A DNA stretch of 64,000 bases from Azolla caroliniana. Its lineage: Eukaryota > Polypodiophyta. The position numbers and the translations under genes are program-made. Shown one piece after another: positions 23,378 to 34,068 of this stretch (position 1 is its first letter; every line of letters starts with the position of its first letter). The notes beneath the pieces are model-generated. The model searched no databases. It saw only the letters and a program-made list of their open reading frames with translations, and was not told where the DNA came from. The stretch spans positions 5,642,001-5,706,000 of the forward strand of contig JBHGNT010000009.1 of the NCBI GenBank assembly GCA_043228905.1. Reading direction: 5' to 3'.

Positions 23378-23578
23378 ACTGTGTCAACCGGCATGGGATG
23401 TCTAATTAGTTCAATTCGCTTCCGGCATGCATCCAACTTGTCGGGCGTCAACACCTTGGTCAACATATCTGACCCGTTCTCCTTTGTATGAATCTTCATC
23501 AACACGAACTCTCGATCTTCAACTCGCTCTCGAATCCAGTGGTACCTGCGCTAGATGTGCTTCGTCCAGGAATGATAT
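23378..23578 (-). pseudogene. copia C RNase H tail fragment
   Basis: The minus strand reads SWTKHI, RRYHWIRERVEDREFVLMKI and DMLTKVLTPDKLDACRKRI, matching the last 65 residues of the C1/C2 polyprotein. It is joined head-on to L1 with no LTR or target duplication, so it came by rearrangement rather than clean insertion. Confidence 0.82.
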
Positions 23579-25433
23579 GCGAAAAAGTAAAGGCGAAGCA
23601 ACTAAAAAAGGAGGTCATGCAACTAAAAGGGGATGCATGCAAAGGATCATGGAAGGATCATTTTTTAATATTATCATCATTATTTGCTTGTTTCTCCTAT
23701 CATGCTAAGCCATTTTCTTTCCACTTTATTAGGTTATGAATGAGTCCTCATGAATTAGCTATGCTTTTCCAAATATTGACTGAATTTAATTGGACGTAAG
23801 GAAATTAAAATTTTGTTGTTTTAATGTCAAGCAATGTGCATTCCCTACTAAAATAATGATATGAACTAATTTTGTTGAGACACCAATGCTTTTTCAGACA
23901 TTTTAGCCCATAATGTAAATAATATTTTTGCAACAAACTACACAACATAATAATGTAGCTATGTTTCAAGGAAAACTTGTGTATTTTTTGAATTGAAACT
24001 CGTTTTGATTGAATACATTAAGACATAGCTAAGTGAGTTGGTCAATAATGGTAGAAATTGGCGAAGGGGTGATGAAATTTTAATGTGCAAGAAACATGTT
24101 CATCCAAATGTTGTGTTTTTTGAGATAAACCAACATAGATTCCAAGAAATGAAAATTTATGATAGAAAAGGATACTACAATTATCCACACCATTGCAAGG
24201 TAATATACCTTGCAATCCCTATTTTTGAAATCATTATAACCTTAGTTGTTTCCTTTTATTGCTAAAGGTACAAAGTATGCTAACATGAATTAAGCCAATT
24301 TGAAAGTTGAGAATTTCCTTTTATTGCTAGAGGTACAAAGTATGTTGCCAATTTGAAGGTTGAGAATCTAGGGTATTTATTCTCATCAAGAAAAAACTAA
24401 AATTAAAGAATAGAGGCTAGATTCACAACATCTATATGAGAAGACCTTTTGGGAAGGTGGTTAGGTTGCATGCTATATTTAGATATGGAGAGCTAATTAC
24501 TTGGGGGGAAGAGGAGAAACACTTATGTTGTGTTACCATATCTTAATGGGAGGTGAGCTCTTTGTATAATTTGGGCCACACAAAAAAAGTGTTAAAGACA
24601 TTCCCCTTTATTTTTTCTACTTCTCGCAACAAGCTATTCAATTTTGTAGATCTAGTTTATCGTAAAGTTTAGAATGAACATTTATATGTAGTAAAATCAT
24701 TGATATCCAACATCAACTTAAAAAGATGTAGTAAAAAGAAATGTATGTAATACTTGTTTTTTTAACAATTTGGTTTAGGTTTAAATTGATATGTTTTATA
24801 TTTCTTTTTTACTTTCGTGAAAGTGTGATAGTATATTAGTTCAAGCCATGATTCTTGGCCCTATCGACAATAACTTAGAAACACTTTTTGAGGCCACCTA
24901 GAATAAGGATCCAAGTTCAATGAGGTTCATCTAATAAAACAAGTCTTCTTGACAAACAAACATGTTAATCTTGGCAATGACCACTTTGTTTTGGAGAAAG
25001 GACTAGTGATAAAAGTGGTGTATGCTACTAGGAGCATCCCCACATTACAAACTTTGAAAGGCATCCTTGAATTCTCAACATTACAACACACATGCAAGGG
25101 CAAATTTATTACAAGCTCATACACGTTTAGTATTTTGGGTCACAAATTCGCCAAACAAAACAACGCTACACATAGAAGGTATTTTTCTGCACCTACAAGT
25201 CAAGTTAGGAATGTTCACTCACATGCAATCATAGCTATCATCTCCCATAACCCTTCATCAACGACAACATCGTGAAATCTATCTTCCCTAACTAAGGTCC
25301 TTGGTGGTTCGGCTCAACTTTTTACATGCTTGTGTCTATTTTCGTGACAACATGCTTCCCTTATTAGCATTTGAGAGTGTCGATTCTGCCAAAAAATAGA
25401 CACTTAGTATGGGAATTTCTTTGTAAACAATAT
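23579..25433. other. AT-rich DNA without recognised genes
   Basis: Low-complexity intergenic sequence. A short internal duplication is visible (tttccttttattgct...aggtacaaagtatg at 24248-24280 and again at 24314-24344). The only coding-like part is the unrecognised ORF at 24949-25275. Confidence 0.6.
24949..25275 (+). CDS. unrecognised small ORF
   Basis: 108 codons beginning MTNKHVNLGNDHFVLEKGL. It contains several serine/threonine and histidine residues and has no motif, signal peptide or membrane segment I can identify. The codons just upstream of the ATG are also open, so it may be the remnant of a longer frame. It could be chance or a piece of an old transposon; no neighbour suggests a function. 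Confidence 0.2.
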   Translation: MTNKHVNLGNDHFVLEKGLVIKVVYATRSIPTLQTLKGILEFSTLQHTCKGKFITSSYTFSILGHKFAKQNNATHRRYFSAPTSQVRNVHSHAIIAIISHNPSSTTTS

Positions 25434-25708
25434 TATATTGAAGATGGAGTCGTCAATCCATGAAAGGATATGTTGAAATACACAAATCTTGCGGAAATAA
25501 GAGACAACACAATAGGCAAAATGCACAGGGCACAACGTTTTACTTGGAATCCCTAAATGGGGAAAACCCACGGGAACAAAGATTCCACTATACAAAGAGA
25601 ATATAGGATGAGATCAGAGTACAAACACTCTCCACTTAGAGTGTATCAACCACACAGGGCTCTTGGCGTCAAACTTCACTTGGCTATGGCCTCTCTCTCT
25701 CTCTCTCT
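25434..25708 (-). repeat. K 3' LTR, piece 1
   Basis: It matches 47191-47460 (tgaagat, gagtcgtcaat, actatacaaagagaata, cacacagggctcttg) up to the CT tract, where the LINE begins. Confidence 0.9.
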
Positions 25709-27179
25709 ATGTGCAAGGTTGGGTTGTATAACTTGGATGAATGGATGCGGCCAAGTTATTCAAATAGTGTTTTTCTCACCAACATTATTTGGTCTATGCA
25801 TTGATGAATTAGAAGAAATGGTTACCAAGTTTGTAAAGGAAGAATGTGTTGAAGAAGTTGCCATTGGGAATGTTGTGATTATGCTTTTGTTATATGCGGA
25901 TGATGTAGTGCTTTTTGCAAATACTTCAGGAGAAGCACAAAAGCTTATGACGGCATTGGAATTTTTTTGCATGCATACTAGATTAAGTGTCAATAGTTCT
26001 AAAACAAAGATTATGCTTGTGAAGAGTCAAAAAAGAGATAAACCATGCAGTATGTACAACAATGAGCCACTTGAATATGTGGAAAGCTTCAAATATCGTG
26101 GCCTTGAAGTTCCTTCAAATCATAAATGTAATGAATGTGCTACACGCCGCTTAGAGGCGGGTAAGAGAGCATATTATGCATTTGAGAACACATGCAATCT
26201 TGGAGATATTAAGTGTTGGGTCCTCAAGAAATATCTTTTTGACACTTTGGTGACCCCGGTTCTTCTCTATGGGGTGGAAGTATGGGGCGGTAGCATCCCT
26301 AAATCTACGTGGAAAGAGTTTGAAAATGTCCAAAAACATTTTCTTACAAAGTTTCTACAAGTTAAGAAACAAACGCCCTACACCCTCCTCCTCCTTGAGA
26401 CAGGATCGCTTCCCATTGAGATCATGGTCATGGAAAGGGTTGTTGAATACATGCTTAAGGTTCAAAAAAGCCCCTCACATCGACTTCCTAGAATTCCATG
26501 GGAAGCAAGCAAAAAGATCCAAAAGACGCATAAAAGCAAAATTTTGTGTTCCAGTTGGATGCAAGATATAGAAAAATGGTTTGGTAGATGGGATGCAAGA
26601 CACTTGCTTCATGATGCATCACTAGATTCCTCTGTAAATGAGGCCTTTTTGCAATGCCAATGTGTCATGACATGGGACAAATGTGGTGGTTCACGCTTCA
26701 CACATTATACTACAAATGTTGCACCTAACTACAAAACCATATTCTTCGCGGAACGGGGAAGTCGTACACATCGATACATGTTAGAGCCCATCCCGATATC
26801 TGCCATTCGAACCATTGCTTCCATGCGACTTAGCTCGCACACATTGAGATGTGAGACGGGGCGTTGGGGCACAAGTGATGAGAGTGGCCGACTATGCACA
26901 CTTTGCCCTAAACAAGTTCGAGAGACTGAGTATCACACTTTGGTACAATGCTCTGCCTTTGATCATATTCGACCATGCTTTCCACATCTCTTCAATCGAA
27001 CCCAATCCTTGCACGAATTTCGGTCACAACCACAATGTGCACTCTCGATTGCAACATTCATTGGTAAAGTTCTTGACATCGAGAGTCGCTACTCACCTTC
27101 ACACATATCACGTGAAATGTAATATTTTTGGTCTCATAGGTCATATTTGACCTCCGAAGACGATAATATAATCTATCTA
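25709..27179 (+). pseudogene. non-LTR retrotransposon (LINE) RT, 5'-truncated (copy 1)
   Basis: An open frame runs to 27122. Its first 50 codons are K LTR sequence, so the true LINE starts after the CT tract. Visible RT parts are SPTLFGLCIDELEE, then LLYADDVVLFAN with the catalytic YADD (25893-25904), LSVNSSKTKIMLV and the LYGVEVWG block after it. The C-terminus has a CX2C-HX4C zinc motif (CTLCPKQVRETEYHTLVQC) and no RNase H. The N-terminal endonuclease and first RT blocks are missing. The 3' end is aatgtaatatttttgg and (TCTA)n, running into the LTR's own CT tract. RT would make cDNA at the cut target. Copy 2 is at 5575-5815. Confidence 0.88.
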
Positions 27180-27381
27180 TCTATCTATCTATCTCTCCCT
27201 CCCTCCCTCCCTCTCTCTCTCTCTTCTCTAACCCCAATAGAGGAACATTCACTATTCTATTCTACTCTATTCTCAGCACACACTTCTGTTTGCCCTAGGT
27301 GTATTTATACTAATACACAGAATGAGCTATTTACAATCATGAGTATTATTATTATCTAATAATATTAATGGTCTTACTAAT
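27180..27381 (-). repeat. K 3' LTR, piece 2
   Basis: It continues the K LTR after the CT tract (gaggaacattcactattct, tatttatactaatacacagaat), matching 47500-47655, up to the insertion point of H. Confidence 0.9.
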
Positions 27382-27818
27382 TGTTAATAATTAGGTAACT
27401 AAGCAAGGGTTAATTAGTACCTAATTATGTGATTAAGTTAAGCGGAAGATTAAGTGATATGTGTGTGTATGTGTGTGAGAGGAAGAGAGAGAGAAGTACG
27501 CTTATGAGCAACACAAGATGGGGGATGATTAACTCTATATTAAATTAGCATTATCATCATCAAATACAAAAATACCCACAATGATGTATATATAGATCTC
27601 ATGTGCAAGGGTGCACATGTGTGAGGAGAATATAGGTACAAGGGTGTAAGTCCTATATTAAATGTACTTGGGAGTGGAGGATCTAGAATATCCCACTTAA
27701 GTACAAGGTCCTATTAAAGGCGTTATAGTCAACACTTCTAACTAGATTCTATCTAGGTAACTACGAAGTTACATGGTTGACTAACTAACTAAACTAACTT
27801 GAGCTTGATCTCTCAACA
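27382..27818 (-). repeat. 3' LTR of H
   Basis: The inner end abuts a minus-strand polypurine tract (gaggggggg, 27819-27827). Confidence 0.92.
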
Positions 27819-27827
27819 CCCCCCCTC

Positions 27828-28185
27828 AAGCTCATGTGTGAGGTGCCTAACATCCGCTTTGGCTTTCGTCGGCTTCGTGTGCTACCGTCCCGCCTTCGAC
27901 CTTCTTCGTCGTGGCAATCTCAGTTCCTCCCCCTCAAGTCGGTGATGAAGGCTTGTAGTGTGTGGGCGAATGTCGACTACTTCAACCCATCGTGGGTTAC
28001 GAGCCGCTTCGGTTGAGCTCTTGGGCTCTTGTTCGGCCGCTACCTTCATCACGAAGGCATAGTGATGGGCCATGTAGTTGTTGTAGCCGAGCTGAGTGAT
28101 GAGATTCTTCTCTCTAGAAGAGCGTCGAAGTTTTTCACTCGCCGATGTGAGCGCATAATGGAAACGCATTGTCTGGTGAGGGAGC
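27828..28185 (-). pseudogene. copia H RT, N-terminal remnant
   Basis: The minus strand reads YNNYMAHHYAFVMKVAAEQE and EAARNPRWVE, the start of a copia RT as in D1. After about 40 residues the frame is lost and the sequence reaches the polypurine tract, so about 1.5 kb of RT and RNase H is deleted. The upstream part continues beyond G2 at 31436. Confidence 0.82.
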
Positions 28186-28200
28186 TGTCATGATATAGCA

Positions 28201-28254
28201 AGACGTGAACCCATGACCTTATGTTACATGGGTCGAGCTCTTACCATTAGGCTA
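28201..28254 (-). other. antisense tRNA-like module, G2 LTR
   Basis: The minus strand has A box tagcctaatgg (28244-28254, perfect fit to TRGYNNARNGG) and B box ggttcacgtct (28201-28211), 32 bp apart. Confidence 0.65.
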
Positions 28255-28646
28255 TATATTATAATACTAAGGATATTATTTTCATTTAAATTTTACTATA
28301 GAAAATTGATGTATATTCCAGATTTCTCTGGAACATTCTAGAAACTTCAGGAGTACTCCTGAGAACACTATAAAAGGAGGCACAAGGCATTATTTCGAAC
28401 CAAATCGGTATATTATAATACTAAGGATATTATTTTCATTTTTTCTCTGGAACATTCTAGAAACTTCAGGAGTACTCCTGAGAACACTATAAAAGGAGGC
28501 ACAAGGCATTATTTCGAACCAAATCGGTATATTATAATACTAAGGATATTATTTTCATTTTTTCTCTGGAACATTCTAGAAACTTCAGGAGTACTCCTGA
28601 GAACACTATAAAAGGAGGCACAAGGCATTATTTCGAACCAAATCGG
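28255..28646 (+). promoter_or_regulatory. triplicated LTR promoter unit
   Basis: Three tandem units start at 28255, 28409 and 28528; the last two are 119 bp, and the first has 35 extra bases. Each starts tatattataatactaaggat, carries the TATA box actataaaagg, and ends at cgaaccaaatcggt, the predicted start of the RNA. G1 has a single unit. Confidence 0.9.
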
Positions 28647-28651
28647 TTCAA
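28640..28651 (+). promoter_or_regulatory. predicted RNA 5' end / self-primer of G2
   Basis: aaatcggttcaa begins 33 bases after the first T of the third TATA box (28607), the usual plant start distance. It can pair over 12 bases, with two G-U pairs, with the site at 28834-28845. Confidence 0.6.
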
Positions 28652-28833
28652 TGCCAATCTTATGCCTCCTAGCTATCCTTGTACATTTTTTCACATAATA
28701 TATCGTTATTATCATCATTCTCTCTCTCTCTCTCTCTCCTTTTCTCGACTGTTCTACACCCTCTTTTCTTCTTAGTATTAATCTGCATCTCTTAGTACTA
28801 CTTTATCTCTGTTTCAGTACTATTCCTAACAGC

Positions 28834-28845
28834 TTGAATTGATTT
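28834..28845 (+). promoter_or_regulatory. self-priming primer-binding site of G2
   Basis: ttgaattgattt starts at the third base after the LTR, the same offset as in G1. It has no TGG start and matches no tRNA end I know. It is complementary to the element's own predicted RNA 5' end. Confidence 0.6.
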
Positions 28846-28926
28846 TGCATCTCTTTACTCTTCCTTTTATCTTCTTACGTTTCTCTCCCTTCATACTAAT
28901 ATCTTATTCTTCTTTCATCTCATCCT

Positions 28927-30067
28927 ATGGACATTGTTAGCGCTCAAGAATATCAATCTGTTTTCTTAGAGCTGCAATGCTTGAAAGAGAAGTTCCGTGC
29001 TTTGGAACAAGAAAATCAACGGTTGTTGGGGGATCTTCAACAAATATCCTTAGAAACACAGTTGACGCAACAACAACATGAGGAACTAGCGGTACGCGTG
29101 CAACTCGAAGCAACCATAGTAGCGATGCAACAAGAAGGACCCACTACGCAAGGGATTCATAAAGAACCCAAGATCGGCCTTCCCATGAAATTCGATGGAA
29201 CGCGATCATAGTTTAGATGGTTCCTTAATCAGGTACGATTAGTCATTCAAATGCATCCTTCTCGATATCCCACCGATGCATCACGAGCAAGACTAGTAGG
29301 CACTTTACTTAGTGGCACGGTTTTGGCACGGTTTGCCTCCTTGTTAGAAAAACGCTCTCCCTTGTTAAATAATTTCGAAGAATTTATTACTGAGTTTAAA
29401 ACCTGTTTTGGAGATACCGACAGTGTTATAACAGCAATCAACAAAATTCGGAGATTGCGCCAAGGTGAGCGGCCGACCTCATCTTATGCTACGGATTTCC
29501 GTCTTCTCGCCACCGATATTCCTTGGGATGAGCAGGCATTAATGGAGCAATTTCGTTTACCCTACGTAATGATGTTAAAGATTTACTCTTAACTTTCCCC
29601 GAGGAGCAAAAGTCATTGACAGTCTAAGCAATCAGTCGTGCGGTGCGATGCGATAACCGCCTCTTCGAACAACGTTCAGAACGTCAGTTCCAAATGCCAA
29701 GGACAAAATCAGAGCCCACCTATGCTTCAATCGTAGCAAATCCTTTCCCAAGGGAGTCATTCTATATATCTTCAACAAATACTCCGACTCCAATGGAAAT
29801 CAACACCACATGTCGTCGCGGAGCACTATCGGAAGAAGAAAAGCAGTGACGCATGGCAAATCGATTATGCCTTTATTGTGGTGGACCGGGGCATATTGCA
29901 ATGAACTGTCCCCATCGGCCGAAAAGGCAGGTAAATCAAATAACCGTTAGTACTAATAATACTAAACCCGAGTCTATTCCTCTAGGTGTGTTTGATAGTC
30001 CTAATAGCCCAAGCCTTTCAAATAAATTTGAAATCCTTAGTCAACTAGAAGAAGAGTTAAATGATTA
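28927..30067 (+). pseudogene. chromovirus G2 gag
   Basis: It starts ATG at 28927 (MDIVSAQEYQSVF), with a coiled-coil segment ([20 protein letters not shown]), then the capsid core ([32 protein letters not shown]). A zinc knuckle [14 protein letters not shown] (CX2CX4HX4C) lies near 29870-29910. A TAG at 29209, a frame break near 29560, a TAA and a TGA at 29847 destroy it. It ends EEELND-TAA at about 30067, in the same layout as G1: protease starts one base back in frame. Confidence 0.9.
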
Positions 30068-31222
30068 ATTCCAGCCAAAATAGGAGTTGTTTGGTTGGAC
30101 AACCCTAGATCTGTGCAACCCATTAGTGGTTCCATTTCCTCTAAGCAAGTTAGCAATGTGTTCTTAACTCAAGTAATGGTTAGTACTAAAAGTACTCCTC
30201 CAGTACATGTCCTAGCACTCTTAGATTCCGGAGCCAACTCTTGCTTCATGGATAGGAATTTTGCCCAAGCTCATCAGATATCCGTAAAAAACTACCGTGT
30301 CTAGCCTCTGTAGTAGTCATTGATGGTCATCCCATTGCTTCCGGAAATATTATAGAAGAGTCAAAACCCGTTAATATTGTCCTAGATAACTTAGCGTGTG
30401 TAATATCATTTAATATAATTAATATCCCAAAATATCCCATTGTTTTGGGATTACCATGGTTCGAATTACATAACCCACACATAGATTAGAGAACAAGAGA
30501 AATATGGTGTCGACAAACCCGAGTATCTACTGATAAGATTGCAACCATTTCGTTGCATCAATTGCATGAGAAAGGACGCAAGGAAGAAATGTTTCTCTTT
30601 GCAATATTAGTAAAACCCTCCAGTATCAATAAAGAGGAGTCCACCGTTCAACTTCCATAGAAGTATCGTCATTATGCCGATGTGTTTGATAAAGTACAAG
30701 CCAATACGCTTCCTCACCATCGACCGTATGATTGCCCCATCGATTTACAACCGGGAAAAGAGCCACCATGGGGACCGATCTACAATTTGTCACCAACCGA
30801 GCTAGAAGTCCTTTGAGCCTATATAGAGGATAATTTGGCAAATGGTTTCATTTGACATTCGAAATCTCCAGCCGGCGCACCCATTTTCTTCGTCAAGAAA
30901 AAGGATAGATTACCATGGATTGAATAAATTCACCATCAGGAATAGGTATGTGCTTCCCCTTATCTCAAGTCTTTTAGAATGGATCAATGGTGCAAGGTTC
31001 TTCACAAAGATCGACTTACGAGGAGCATATAACCTCGTATGAATCCGACCAGGAGATGAATGGAAGACTGCGTTTCGCACCAGATATGGGCACTTTGAGT
31101 ATACGGCCATGCCATTCGGCCTCACTAATGCGCAGGCAGTCTTCCAGCACATGACAAATGATATGTTCCGAGATCTCTTGGATGATTTTTTGATCATATA
31201 TTTGGATGATCTACTGATTCTC
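30068..31222 (+). pseudogene. chromovirus G2 protease and RT (partial)
   Basis: Protease active site LLDSGANSCFMD near 30219-30254 keeps the catalytic DSG that G1 has lost. RT follows with the [17 protein letters not shown]-like block, [29 protein letters not shown] and the catalytic IIYLDDLLI (31194-31220), where the sequence breaks off into the 3' LTR. There are stops at 30302, 30487, 30657, 30814, 30853 and 31039. At 30900 about 20 codons are deleted relative to G1. Confidence 0.9.
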
Positions 31223-31430
31223 ATGTGGAACACTATAAAAGGAGGCACAAGGCATTATTTCGAACCAAATTGGTTCAACGCCAGTCTTAAGCCTCCTAGC
31301 TATCCTTGTACATTCACATAATATATCGTTATTATCATCATTCTCTCTCTCTCTCTCTCAATCTCTCTTCTTAGTACTAATCTGCATCTCTTAGTACTAA
31401 TTTATCTCTGTTTCAGTACTATTCCTAACA
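31223..31430 (+). repeat. 3' LTR of G2 (3' part only)
   Basis: It starts just before the TATA box (ctataaaaggagg), has a single promoter unit, gaaccaaattggttcaac at the predicted start, a CT tract and the CCTAACA end. Confidence 0.9.
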
Positions 31431-31435
31431 AGAGC

Positions 31436-32505
31436 CGACACATCCAAATCACTCTCGTCGGGGTGGTCGTCTTCGTATTCGGGCATCTTACCTTTGCCTT
31501 TTTCCGAGGTCGTACTTGGCCGCAACGTGCTTGGGTCGCATGGGGGCTCTTGTGGCCAACTAGGCCTTCATGTAATCGGACTTTCTTCGAACATGTGTTC
31601 ATAGCGATCTCCATCTTCAACCTCTTGTTTGGCGGATTCCGGGTCGAGCGGAGTCGGAGTCGAAGTTGTCTCTGGTGCGTACCAAGATGCGGACTCGTTG
31701 AAGACTACGTCTCGACTTACCCAAACCGCTCAGGGAGAAGGGTTGTAGCACTTGTATGCTTTCTTCTCGGATGAGTATCCTATGAGGATACATTCCTCCA
31801 ACTTTGCACCGGGCTTCTGTCGTTGTTCGTTCGGGATGCGTACATTCGCAATGCTTCCAAACACCTTGAGGTGTGACAAGATCGGCTTCCTTCCGGCGAG
31901 GAGCTCGTATGGAGTTAGCTCATGCACACCATTAGTGGTGCATCGATTATGAGATAGACGGCCGTGGATGCCACTTCGGCCCAATATAAATTTGGCATGT
32001 GCTTCTCATGCATCATGGCGCGTGCTACCTTGAGTATTTGCTAATTCTTCCTTTCGGCTACTCCATTTTATTGGGGTATGTGTCGGCACGAGAAATCTCT
32101 CCGAATTCCTTCACTTTGGAGGTAGGAGGTGAATTCATTGGAGAAGTACTCCTTGCCTCGATCTGATCGTAGGCATCGAATGTGCTGACCGGTTTCTTTT
32201 TCGACTTGGCCCTTGAGCTTTTGGAAGTGGGAGAACACTTCACTCTTCTTCTTCATCGGGAAGATCCACGTGTAGCGCGATTAGTCGTCGGTGAAGGTGA
32301 CGTAGAATCGGCATCCGCCGATCGTTGGTGTTTGAACCGGTCCCCCTACATCCGAGTGTATGATATCCAGGAGGTCTTTTCTCGTGTGGTTCTCCTTCGG
32401 AAATGGGAGTCGATATTGTTTATCGAGTTGACACGCTTCGCATACTCGGTCGACTCGTTTCAACTCGAATGTCGGAAGTCCGATGACGACTCCCTTTGAT
32501 TGCAT
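31436..32505 (-). pseudogene. copia H integrase
   Basis: Minus strand. It reads VCEACQLDKQYRLPFPKE and IIHSDVGGPVQTP near 32450-32330, YVTFTDD, then RSDRGKEYFSNEF, and after shifts the C-terminal part ELLAGRKPILSHLKVFGSIA near 31900-31860, ending in the linker to RT next to G2. At least four frameshifts break it. It would insert copia cDNA. Confidence 0.88.
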
Positions 32506-33164
32506 AGCTCGGAGCCGTTGGAGGTTTATGTGGCCGATTCTCTTGTGTCACAACTCGATGCTAATCTCGGTTTTGAGACCTTTAGTGTACATTGCCGATT
32601 TCACCTTGTTCGAATCGAGGATGAACATTCGACCATCTCTCTGCCCCCTAGCTATGAGTTGGCCATCTTTCTCGATGAAGAATCCTTCGTTGTTGAAGCG
32701 GACTTGCATGCATTGCTCCACGATTTGGCCGACGGAGACCAAATTCTTCGTTATTGTGGGCACATGCAAGACATTCTTGATGCAAGTTTGCTTGCCTTCT
32801 TTCCTGAATGGGACATTGCCGATGTGCAGAATGGGATGTGTGGTGTCGTCTCCCATATCTATGAAGCCGGGTTGGTCCGGCGTTCGTAGTCATGAAACCA
32901 CTCTTGGTGTGACGTTATATGATGTGAGGTGCCGGAGTCGACGAACCACGCGTCTTCCGAGTTGGAGGTGCTTGTGAAGTCGGAGGCCGACATAGAGTTC
33001 ACTCTATGCTTCATTACGAATAGTCCGCCGTAGTCGTCGTATTCGGAGTTGGCAACGTAATTCGTGAGTTGTCGACTTGTCGAAGCCGACTCCCTTCTTC
33101 TTTTTCGGTACTCCTCCTTGCGGTGGCTGATTTTTCCGCAATAGTTCCAAGTTGCGGGCGTCAT
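32506..33164 (-). pseudogene. copia H zinc knuckle, protease and pre-integrase
   Basis: Minus strand. A degenerate knuckle (NYCGKISHRKEEY, two cysteines lost) lies near 33140. Protease WFVDSGTSHHIT follows near 32960, then HVPTITKNLVSVGQIVEQ in the pre-integrase segment (32548-32856). A frameshift near 32870 separates protease from the rest. Confidence 0.88.
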
Positions 33165-33911
33165 TTGCCGACCTTGTTCGGCATGGAAGCTTCCCTTTCT
33201 TCCGAAGGTTCCTTGATGGCTTCCATCTTGTTGTCGAAAGTTTGAGTTCCCTTCGTGTGATGGGTCGAATCGACCTCTTCTACCCCCTCGACCTCATCCT
33301 CGGCCACCATCCGAACTTGAGAAGAACATTTGTCCTTCCAATATCTTGGTTTTGCTTTGGACGTGGTTCTCTTCAACCATTAGCATTGATTGAAGGTCGA
33401 AGAATGAAGGAGGATTTTCCTCTCGCCAAGATTGCCGTCCTCAACGAGTCGAATCGTTGTGCAAGGCCGCCCAAGAATACTTGAACCATCTCGTCTTTGT
33501 CGACGTTTACTTTGATGGAGCCAAACGAGTTGCAAATGCTCTTGATCCTGGCGGTGTAGTCCGACATAGACATGTCTTTTTGCCGAATGTCGTTCAACTC
33601 TTGTCGGAGTTGAAGCTTTCGGGCAGTTGTGTTGGCAGTGAACATTTTCTTTAAGTTTTGCCCATGCTTCTTTAGGCGTCTTCGCGTCTCGAATGTGGCT
33701 AAGCATGTGGTTGTGGACACATGTTGCCAAGCAATACATGAATCGACTCGTAACTTGCTCCCATGTTGCGTAGTCGGCGTTCTTGTGCGCCTTTTATGTA
33801 GCTCCAATACCCTTGGTTGACAAGGTATTGGGTCATCTTGTACTCCCAAGATGAATAATTGCTCCGGTCTAGCTTTTCACTAGGGAGCGATTTGCCCATT
33901 TGTGTGTGCAT
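33165..33911 (-). pseudogene. copia H gag
   Basis: Minus strand from MHTQMGKSLPSEKLDRSNYSSW at 33911. Capsid blocks include YLVNQGYWSYIKG, the ARKLQLRQELNDIRQKDMSM segment and VNVDKDEMVQVFLGGL. It is close in plan to the D gag. Three frameshifts break it. Confidence 0.9.
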
Positions 33912-34068
33912 TTTGATGTAGTGTCTTCCGTTTTGCTTTTCTTCCTTTGATCACATACTCGTGCTACGTAGCGGCACTACAGTAGCGGATAGCCGGAATT
34001 TTTCGTCGGCGTTTCTAACAAACAATTATGAAGAGGCTGATGAGCTTAGTGGATGTGCTAAACCACAC

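Larger units (their letters stand above)
28186..28831 (+). repeat. 5' LTR of G2
   Basis: It begins TGTCATGATATAGC and ends CCTAACA. It is about 190 bp longer than the G1 LTR because the promoter segment is triplicated. An antisense tRNA-like module fills its first 70 bp. Confidence 0.92.
28186..31430 (+). mobile_element. Ty3/gypsy chromovirus G2, internally deleted
   Basis: Plus-strand sister of G1: 5' LTR 28186-28831, gag, protease, RT, then a jump at about 31222 from the RT active-site region into the U3 of the 3' LTR (31223-31430). RNase H, integrase and chromodomain are gone. Flanks ggagc (28181-28185) and agagc (31431-31435) are a 5-bp target duplication with one change. It is inserted in the pol of H. 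Compared with G1 its stops are mostly C-to-T changes (CAG to TAG, CGA to TGA). Confidence 0.92.

Noticed and set aside
25557-25708. N-terminal 50 residues of the 521-codon frame as part of the LINE protein
   Set aside because: This part is K LTR sequence (matches 47320-47460) fused by insertion; the LINE starts after the CT tract.
28255-28646. CRISPR-like array
   Set aside because: The three units are directly adjacent promoter copies without spacers, inside an LTR of a plant retrotransposon.
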